A stretch of DNA of 64,000 nt, taken from NCBI RefSeq assembly GCF_014168815.1, contig NZ_AP021972.1:4464001-4528000 (forward strand), read 5' to 3'. Positions 8,658 to 15,156 of this stretch are shown here, one piece after another; the stretch's first letter is position 1; the number at the start of each line of letters is the position of its first letter. Source of the stretch: Klebsiella sp. WP3-W18-ESBL-02 (lineage in GTDB: Bacteria; Pseudomonadota; Gammaproteobacteria; Enterobacterales; Enterobacteriaceae). Position numbers and translations under genes: made by a program. The notes under the pieces were generated by a model, which had not been told where the DNA came from, did not search any database, and saw only the letters and a program-made list of their open reading frames with translations.

Positions 8658-9164
8658 ATGAACGATATGATCCAACTATCCGCACTGCAACGGCATTATC
8701 AGCGGCTCTTAAACAAGTGTGTTGCCCGCGATGATGCAACGGGCCGTTTGCTATCCCGTCATCGTGACCTGCTCAGAGTTGTACCTGCTGATATATCCGG
8801 GATTGGTATCATGCTGGTTCCGACGTTCTTACTCCCGACATCACCAGCGGATTGTGGCGAACGGTTAGTACCTCGCTCTGCCATTCGCTTTACGTCTGAG
8901 ACGCCCTGGAGCAGTATTCTGACCAGTGAGGTGCATAGATTGGGGCTACGGGATTACACGGCGGCATATAGCCATTTGTCGCCGTATCAACGCGAGGCCC
9001 AGGCGCTGGTGGTCTTCAGTGCATTACTCACTAACCACCCGCATTCTCCTGAGCCAGATATCAACGACTTGCAGCGCACCAACCCGGAACATCACCAGCT
9101 GGTGGACGAATATCTGTTCTTTGCCTTCTACGACCAGTGGTGCGACATTCCAAAACCAGTGTAA
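8658..9164 (+). CDS. Hypothetical P4-like island protein
   Basis: A 168-aa protein started at 8658, 8 nt after AGGGGG; a GTG at 8637 overlapping alpA is also possible. No recognised domain. The sequence is soluble and mixed alpha/beta, with SRHRDLLRVVPADISG and a YSHLSPYQREAQALV segment. Its position directly after alpA suggests a satellite-phage accessory role. It converges with the transferase gene, 50 nt apart. Confidence 0.6.
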   Translation: MNDMIQLSALQRHYQRLLNKCVARDDATGRLLSRHRDLLRVVPADISGIGIMLVPTFLLPTSPADCGERLVPRSAIRFTSETPWSSILTSEVHRLGLRDYTAAYSHLSPYQREAQALVVFSALLTNHPHSPEPDINDLQRTNPEHHQLVDEYLFFAFYDQWCDIPKPV

Positions 9165-9214
9165 GGCGATTATGATGGTTAGCTGTGTTTTGCTGGCCGC
9201 ATCGTCATCGCGAT

Positions 9215-10792
9215 TCAAAGCACCGGAAGCGCCTCCCAGTCAAACACATGCCCGGTCGTATCCATCACGTCGGCGTGGCCGCTGTGATGTTGCAGGTAAT
9301 CGCGTATCGACTCCGGCTGTTCCCCCTGCCGGGTGATCCCCATCCATTCTTCCATTAGCCGGTTGTTGTTTACCGTAGACCAGAGCGGCTGTTGGTTACC
9401 AGTTATCGAATCCTGAGTGGCTACCTGTGGGCTGAACCAGAAGAACATCGGCACCTGAATAGCCTCGTGCGGCGGGTGAGTCCCTGCGTGGTGATACATC
9501 ACATCTCCCACGGGATCGCGCACCAGTGCGTGATCGGAGAAATAGAGCACGGAGGCGTGTTTATCCTGCAAAAGCCGGAAGACCTGACCCATCAGCGCAT
9601 CAGTGAAATGCACCGAATTGTCATAGCAGCCATCCGGGTTATTCGCGTCCGGGAAAACAGCAGCGTTATGCGGATAGCGGTCGCAGGCGTTTTCATGGCT
9701 ACCGTAAAGATGCAGCACAATCAGCTTTTTCCCCGGATGCGTCAGCGCATCACGTAAGAGCGGCACCAGTGCATCATCATAGCCCTGATCCACCCATTGC
9801 TGGTGGTGAGCCAGTGAAGCGATGGCGGTAATAATATTGTTGTGCGCACCGCCGGTCCCCTGACGACTGAACCACCAGGTATCAAAGCCTGCCTGATTTG
9901 CCACGCTGATAATATTATCCCGGTAATGCTGAAAATCATGGTGTGAAGGCGTATCGCCAGTCAGCGCCAGCGGCACTGCCATAATCGTGACGGGCGCACC
10001 GCTGGCTGCATGGCGAAACAGCAGCAGATGGTTACGCTGTGCCTCCAGTTCGGGTGTCGTCTCTCGTCCATATCCGTAAATATGCATATTCGCAGTACGC
10101 TCCGACTCACCAATAATCAGCACGTAGGTATCAATGCCGGTATCGCGGGTGGTCGGTGCGTACTGTGGTGGATTCGCGGTGACGGAGGTAATGATCTGAC
10201 TGTCCTGCCAGACCTGTAAAAATACATTGGCATTGCTCACTGGCGTGGCAGCCAGCACCCGCTGTAACGGGCTCTGAAGATTATTGCTGCGCAACTGATG
10301 GATCACGGCCTGAATACTGAACCCGGCCAGCAGCAGAAAAAGCAGTAAAACCGGGGTCTGACGAAAACGGTTTGTCAGGTGGGGTGTTCTGATGACGCTC
10401 AGTAGCAGAATTGCCAGCGCTATAATAAACAGTATCACGTAGCGGAAATAAAGCCCCAGCATGGACAGCGATTCATCCACGTTGGAATCCAGAACGCTCT
10501 GTGCAAATCCATAGCTGAATGCCGAATGAAAGCTGAGCCAGGCCCAGCCGGTCAGGGTGATATCCAGTGCAATCAGCGCCAGCACAGGCAACGCAATACC
10601 GTAGCGCCAGCGCTTACTGACGAGCTGAGAGAGACTCAACATTATCAGAACAAAGACCAGCGCCCGGTCAAAAACAACATGGACTGGTGCTATCAGAATA
10701 TTGGCGAGAACCACCAATAGCGTGGCGATAATTAACGTGGACCAGCGGGAAATACAGGCGACAGAAACAGGCCGTAGCCGGATTTTAGACAT
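9215..10792 (-). CDS. Membrane phosphoethanolamine-transferase-like sulfatase-fold enzyme
   Basis: A 525-aa inner-membrane enzyme with about five hydrophobic segments in the first 170 residues and a periplasmic alkaline-phosphatase/sulfatase-fold domain. The family motif IIGES (E229) followed by YGYGRETTP is clear, and T269 in GAPVT sits where the phosphoryl-accepting threonine is expected. D420-H421 (YFSDH) and a histidine-rich HHAGTH at about 434 would complete the zinc site. Relatives transfer phosphoethanolamine to lipid A, core LPS or periplasmic glucans. The usual DHGES-type motif is DHALV here, so the acceptor may differ. It is more like the EptC/OpgE side of the family than EptA/MCR, but this is my reading only. 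Confidence 0.8.
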   Translation of the reverse strand: MSKIRLRPVSVACISRWSTLIIATLLVVLANILIAPVHVVFDRALVFVLIMLSLSQLVSKRWRYGIALPVLALIALDITLTGWAWLSFHSAFSYGFAQSVLDSNVDESLSMLGLYFRYVILFIIALAILLLSVIRTPHLTNRFRQTPVLLLFLLLAGFSIQAVIHQLRSNNLQSPLQRVLAATPVSNANVFLQVWQDSQIITSVTANPPQYAPTTRDTGIDTYVLIIGESERTANMHIYGYGRETTPELEAQRNHLLLFRHAASGAPVTIMAVPLALTGDTPSHHDFQHYRDNIISVANQAGFDTWWFSRQGTGGAHNNIITAIASLAHHQQWVDQGYDDALVPLLRDALTHPGKKLIVLHLYGSHENACDRYPHNAAVFPDANNPDGCYDNSVHFTDALMGQVFRLLQDKHASVLYFSDHALVRDPVGDVMYHHAGTHPPHEAIQVPMFFWFSPQVATQDSITGNQQPLWSTVNNNRLMEEWMGITRQGEQPESIRDYLQHHSGHADVMDTTGHVFDWEALPVL

Positions 10793-11447
10793 AGCTTACC
10801 CTACCCGTAATTACAGGTTATTTTTCAGCAGAATGCTGCGGTTAGAAGGCTGGCGCTGCCAGCGCCGCTATTGAGGAGAACGCAATGCGGCCTTCATTCA
10901 TGAGCCCCTGTTGGCGGGGAATGTAGGCATGTATCCCGATATCTTCGTTTAGCACCACGAGTTATGAATATAACCATGCCGGAGATATGGATTATGCGGA
11001 ACGGATGCTGGCAGATGTTCACGAGAAAGTCAGATCGTTTTCACAGATCAATTTTTCGATATTGATCGTTTTCACCGATCAGGCGTGAATTCCGGGGATA
11101 TTTCTCTGAATATTTTTAAGTTCAATCAATAAATGACCAATTTTCTATCGCTGAGTTATGACGCTGGTATCAGTAAGTTAGTCTGAATTATGGTGATGAC
11201 ATAACCAGCCATTAGGCTGGCGTACAGTGCGGTGATTTTCAGTGGGTGAGTAGAGGTATATAAACGATTAGCACAACAGCATTCTGGCCGGTGAGATACT
11301 GTGATTAGGGTTAACGGGTGATACGGTAGTATATACCGGTTCGGGGCATCATTGGCTGGCAGACGAATTCTCCGGTAAAAACAGAACCAGCATCAGAGTG
11401 AATTTAATAAACTCTGATGCTGTTCGTTCGGCGATATTGCGAGCAGT
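10793..11447. other. 655-bp gene-free region upstream of the transferase gene
   Basis: No convincing gene. It holds the promoter region of the minus-strand transferase gene and a cluster of GATC-containing repeats around 11033-11081 (see separate entry). A short plus-strand stretch at about 10961-11050 reads like a coding remnant (HAGDMDYAERMLADVHEK) but has no start or supported family. Confidence 0.45.
11033..11081. repeat. Two 18-bp direct repeats with internal inverted repeat
   Basis: GATCGTTTTCACAGATCA at 11033-11050 recurs at 11064-11081 with one mismatch (C for A). The period is 31 bp, about three helical turns. Between them GATCAAT (11046-11052) and ATTGATC (11061-11067) are inverted. 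This looks like a set of operator sites or iterons. It lies about 240 bp upstream of the transferase start, so a regulatory role there is possible. Confidence 0.55.
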
Positions 11448-11981
11448 TTACATTTTTAGATTAAAGGTATTAGTCGCACTGTCTTTAGATACGTTATAAC
11501 CTTTAGAAAAATAGTGCGTCTGAATATCCTGCGCCATAGCATCGGCCCCAATATTGCTGTTAACACATTGGGCTGTATATGTCTGCTGCCCATCAATAAC
11601 CATGGTGTAAGACCCGTTTTGACGACCATCTTTCAGATTGTAGCCGGATTCAAGTATTGCATAACCAACCTTGTTGCCATCATTGAATTTGAACCACAGC
11701 TCGGATTCGACATACGGCAAAGCACCCGAATGCATGGTCAGGTTATATACCGTTAACAATCTATTGCCATCGAGCTGATCGTCATTCGGATATTCCCATG
11801 ACTGATGGGTTTGATCATTAACGTAGCCATACCAGACCACGCCATTTTGAGCGTAAGCAGTAACCTGCTGATGGTCATCAAGGTCGCACAGAAATACCTG
11901 ATGCATATCGCCAGCGTGCGCCGTTGCAGTCGCCAGGATAGCCGCTGCGATAACAGCTTGAATGGTTTTGGTTGTTACCAT
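11448..11981 (-). CDS. Secreted/periplasmic hypothetical protein A
   Basis: A 177-aa protein with a clear signal peptide (AVIAAAILATATAHA, cleavage near residue 23) and a start behind AAGGAGGATATTC. The mature protein begins with VFLCDLDDHQQ and has a second cysteine near TAQCVNSN, which could pair in the periplasm. The layout parallels the protein at 12242-12829: cysteine-containing first strand, aromatic strand, W-E-Y-P-like segment, LL-x3-Y. The two are likely diverged paralogues. No function known to me. Confidence 0.7.
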   Translation of the reverse strand: MVTTKTIQAVIAAAILATATAHAGDMHQVFLCDLDDHQQVTAYAQNGVVWYGYVNDQTHQSWEYPNDDQLDGNRLLTVYNLTMHSGALPYVESELWFKFNDGNKVGYAILESGYNLKDGRQNGSYTMVIDGQQTYTAQCVNSNIGADAMAQDIQTHYFSKGYNVSKDSATNTFNLKM

Positions 11982-12156
11982 GAATATCCTCCTTAATTAG
12001 TTGTAATTGTTATACCATAGGCAATGTCATCGGTTTGGTTAATTCTGGCATTCCACGCTTGCCGATAATATTTCTGCCTATGCTTTATTGCTCCATGATG
12101 TACTTCGTTCACATCCAATTTAGTGGTGGAAAAATCGGTTCTTAATTAAATACTCA

Positions 12157-12180
12157 GCAGAGCCACTCTGCGGTTTTTTT
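12157..12180 (+). terminator. Plus-strand intrinsic-terminator-like hairpin without an upstream gene
   Basis: GCAGAG and CTCTGC pair around a 3-nt loop at 12157-12171, followed by a run of seven T on the plus strand. Both flanking genes are on the minus strand, so it ends no annotated gene. It could terminate a small plus-strand RNA starting somewhere in 11990-12150. Confidence 0.5.
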
Positions 12181-12241
12181 ATTAATTAAAACATAGCCGG
12201 ACGCTACATAAAAAATGTGCTGTATGCAGATATCTGGATTA

Positions 12242-12829
12242 TCAGAAAGATGGAAGATGCACTTTCTCACCATCCTTGTAGCTAATGTAATCCATCGTGA
12301 ACCCTGGCTTCAGTTGCTCCGACTTAATGAGGTAACGCAGCTCCCACGCAAAATAGACATCGTTCTTACACATCATCCTGCTGACTAATTTATTGTCATC
12401 GTAATACTCAATCATTCCGCGTCCAGTTTTCCAGTTCGGATTATCATTAGTATGAAGCTGGTGAATAGCAGTAGTATCCAGCGTGACTTTCATCTCCCCC
12501 TTTTTACTGTCACCGCCCCCCATGAATGAAACGGAAATACGGTCGCGGTACCCGTAACGCTCATCATTTCCGTAACGCGCGTCGATGTGGAGCAATTTAT
12601 TATCCGGTTTTTCCGGGTACCGAAAGTTCCAGGTGGTTCCTTTATCTTTGTTATGAATGTCTACGTTGTACTGGAGGAAACCATTCCGATTGGTCATTCG
12701 GAAATAGTCGCCATTGTCTAACTGGCATTCAAAAATTTCGTATTGTCGGTTAAGTGCATCAGTGACATCGGTATAAGCGCTGGCGTTAGTTGCCACCAAT
12801 GCGATTGCTGAAAGTACGTATTTAAACAT
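12242..12829 (-). CDS. Secreted/periplasmic hypothetical protein B
   Basis: A 195-aa protein started at 12829, 9 nt after AAGGAA. The first 18 residues form a signal peptide (YVLSAIALVATNASA). The mature part starts with a strand IFECQLDNGDYF like that of protein A, then WNFRYPEKPDNKLLHIDARY, and has a second cysteine in MMCKNDVYF. It is basic and hydrophilic. It is upstream of protein A in the same direction, about 260 nt apart. The pair may be a duplicated gene encoding periplasmic binding or inhibitor-like proteins, but I cannot assign a role. Confidence 0.68.
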   Translation of the reverse strand: MFKYVLSAIALVATNASAYTDVTDALNRQYEIFECQLDNGDYFRMTNRNGFLQYNVDIHNKDKGTTWNFRYPEKPDNKLLHIDARYGNDERYGYRDRISVSFMGGGDSKKGEMKVTLDTTAIHQLHTNDNPNWKTGRGMIEYYDDNKLVSRMMCKNDVYFAWELRYLIKSEQLKPGFTMDYISYKDGEKVHLPSF

Positions 12830-13353
12830 AACAGAGTTCCTTGAAAAACGGCAGCAGGCCTTGGTTACGTTCTCCGACCTGCAATTAGGGAATAAAAAAC
12901 GTTCCCGAAAAACCTGTCGGTAAAAAAGATGGTGTGACTGGCAATCTATGCAACCCTGAAGGATAACGGTTGCGGAGTAATAAGTTGCTTTATTATCGGG
13001 CAGAGAACGCTGGTGAGGCAACAGGTTTCTTAGTGCTGGTTACTACTAAATAGCTGCGTCTAATACCGCTACACCTGCCAGTTACTGACATATGGCTGGT
13101 TGCGTGCGAGCAACGCATTTCAGGCCCGATTCGGTGCGGTCAGGCAGAGGAAACGGCCCCAAAGCCTTGCCCTGCAAGCGCCAGACGAAAGCGGAGCACT
13201 ATTCCGCGCAGCTATTTAGCCAACTGAAACAAACGCAAATAGTATCGTGTTGCATCACAGGAACCGCTTCCCATAAGAGTCTTGTCTCTCTGCTTCTCTG
13301 GAGGGCCTTCAACTGTATCGACTATGCCACACCGTGATTTAGAGGTTTATACT
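12830..13353. other. 524-bp region without a supported gene
   Basis: Open frames here lack ribosome binding sites and family resemblance. The notable content is a 13-bp perfect inverted repeat (CTAAATAGCTGCG at 13046-13058, its complement at 13207-13219), enclosing a GC-rich segment. It resembles the ends of a small non-autonomous element, but I see no target duplication beside it. Confidence 0.45.
13046..13219. repeat. 174-bp segment bounded by 13-bp perfect inverted repeats
   Basis: CTAAATAGCTGCG at 13046-13058 and CGCAGCTATTTAG at 13207-13219 are exact inverses. The bases outside do not match (TACTA left, CCAAC right), so no target duplication is seen. It may be a MITE-like remnant or the feet of a long stem-loop. 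Confidence 0.4.
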
Positions 13354-13659
13354 CTAGCTATCAAATGTTAACATACAAGTATGGCAAGTATATTCGTCGA
13401 AGATCTCACCATCCAGACTGCCGCCTGCCGTTGCTCCCAGCGCGACCCCGCTCCCCATACCCACCAGAAATCCAATCACACCACCGGCAATTGTCCCGAC
13501 ACCCGGTATGATTGAGCCTGCCGCCGCACCGAGCGCTGCACCTTCAGTGCCACCAGATATACCCGCAACGCCACCAGCGATCGCTCCAATGCCACCTCCA
13601 ATTTTTCTACCGACATTTCGTTTCTGTGTGTTGGTTGAACCGCAATGTGGACAAATCAT
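13354..13659 (-). CDS. Zinc-ribbon protein with central glycine-zipper membrane segment
   Basis: A 101-residue protein started at 13659, 8 nt after AGGAG. It has three parts: an N-terminal CPHCGS knuckle, about 60 residues rich in G-x3-G repeats (IGGGIGAIAGGVAGISGG and beyond), and a C-terminal YTCHTC knuckle. The two CxxC pairs could form one zinc ribbon with the glycine-zipper hairpin inserted between them. Glycine zippers insert in or associate with membranes. Small proteins of this type occur near defence genes and toxins, but I know no function for this one. Confidence 0.7.
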   Translation of the reverse strand: MICPHCGSTNTQKRNVGRKIGGGIGAIAGGVAGISGGTEGAALGAAAGSIIPGVGTIAGGVIGFLVGMGSGVALGATAGGSLDGEIFDEYTCHTCMLTFDS

Positions 13660-13903
13660 TTTTATCTCCTGAGGCAATTAAAATAAAACCCGCTTGAAGG
13701 TGATTCACAGCGAGCCGTAAGATGTTGTCATGGAGATAATATCTATCTTAAAATAGTTTAGTCATAAAATTACCTTAATTGATTTTTTATATTCAGTATA
13801 AATTTTATATTTGAAAATATAGAATAACTACAATTTAGAAATTATATCCCAACATTACTGAAATATTCTTACATTCGGAATAAACAATAATGCTGGGCCA
13901 ATA

Positions 13904-15136
13904 TCAAGGAGATGGTGAACGGTAAAGAACCGTCTTCAGATAATCATCCGTTGCGGTAAACTCCGGTGCTTGTCCACTCAAAGCCTGCGTCAGAGGGATA
14001 ATTTTTGTCCTGACCCCCATTCCCCTGAAATCAACGTAACCATAGTCGCGCAAGACTTCCATGATAATCGTATTACGCGGCGAGCGCTGGCCTGCCACCA
14101 TCTTCTCAACCGACATAGAGTTATTCAGCGCACCGGGGCTAATAACCTCGAATCGGTTATTATATAAGCCGATTTCAATCTCAACAAAGCGTGTCCAGTC
14201 ACGATGCGCCAGGGCATTTACAACGGTTTCACGAACAGCTTCTAACGGATAATACCAAGTGGTTTCCCGACGCAAGTTCGTATCAGGTTGAGAGGCCTCA
14301 GAAGTAATAAATGGCATGATGGTTGACATCAAACGCTCAATTAATCCTCCATCGATCAACGCTCTCCCAGCCTCTTCGGTATCAAAACGTCCCACCATTG
14401 GGCCATCCAGAATATCATCCAACAACGGCTGATATTCTTTGTCTTCACTGGCAAAGGCAAAGACACGGATACCCGATTGACGTAAATACTGGCGTGGATA
14501 TTTACCAAAAAGAACTAACCCGGCAATCGTACAGCAAACATTTTCACCCGCTTGCGTCAGAAAGCTCAACCCCAGCAACCGTTGTTGCCATTGTTCCGGT
14601 GTCTCCGGAATATCTGGGTCATGCAAAATATCGCGCAGATAATTCAATAAGCGGGCTTCATCCAGGCAGGTAATATCTGTTCTCGGAACGGGCATCACCT
14701 CGGTATGTAACATACCGCCAATTTCGAACAAACGCATTTGCTGCTCGCGAGTCGCCAATCTGGACGTGGACCCCACGCGAATGAAGATTTCTTCCCTCCC
14801 CTGATGGCGCACGACATAAGGTTTAGAAATTCCTTGAGGAAAGCTCACGATAGCCACCGTAAGAGAATCATCCATTCGGACTTCTTCATAGAACGGCAAA
14901 AGCATTGGGTGAATTTTATCCTGCATTACATTCATCACCCACTCTTCCAGGTTCTGACGATGAATACCAGAAATGGTGCCATCATCCTCAACACCTAGCA
15001 GGACGCATCCTCCCTGGAAGTTAGCCATGGCAACAACTTCTTTCGCCAGTTGCTCCGGGCGGATATCATCACGCTTAAACTCCACTCCGGAGCTTTCTCC
15101 GTTGGCAATGATCTCCAGTAACTCGCTTTTAAGCAT
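13904..15136 (-). CDS. AlbA_2 (Schlafen-like) DNA-binding / HATPase_c_4 protein
   Basis: A 410-aa protein. The N-terminal 120 residues are an AlbA_2 (Slfn) domain: ESSGVEFKRDD, VVAMANFQGGCVLLGVEDDG and the later IFIRVGSTSRLA. The middle to C-terminal part has a histidine-kinase-like ATPase fold (AVRETVVNALAHRDW, with FEVISPGAL and GVRTKIIP). These proteins are often labelled ATP-dependent transcriptional regulators; Slfn domains in some homologues cleave RNA. It lies 20 nt behind the PHP-ATPase gene and must be co-transcribed with it, so the two probably work together in defence. Complete and without frameshift. Confidence 0.82.
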   Translation of the reverse strand: MLKSELLEIIANGESSGVEFKRDDIRPEQLAKEVVAMANFQGGCVLLGVEDDGTISGIHRQNLEEWVMNVMQDKIHPMLLPFYEEVRMDDSLTVAIVSFPQGISKPYVVRHQGREEIFIRVGSTSRLATREQQMRLFEIGGMLHTEVMPVPRTDITCLDEARLLNYLRDILHDPDIPETPEQWQQRLLGLSFLTQAGENVCCTIAGLVLFGKYPRQYLRQSGIRVFAFASEDKEYQPLLDDILDGPMVGRFDTEEAGRALIDGGLIERLMSTIMPFITSEASQPDTNLRRETTWYYPLEAVRETVVNALAHRDWTRFVEIEIGLYNNRFEVISPGALNNSMSVEKMVAGQRSPRNTIIMEVLRDYGYVDFRGMGVRTKIIPLTQALSGQAPEFTATDDYLKTVLYRSPSP

Positions 15137-15156
15137 GGCTGACTCTCGCTTTTCTG

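Noticed and set aside
13092..13337. 81-aa plus-strand open frame
   Set aside because: No ribosome binding site, unlikely composition, and it crosses the 13-bp inverted repeat.
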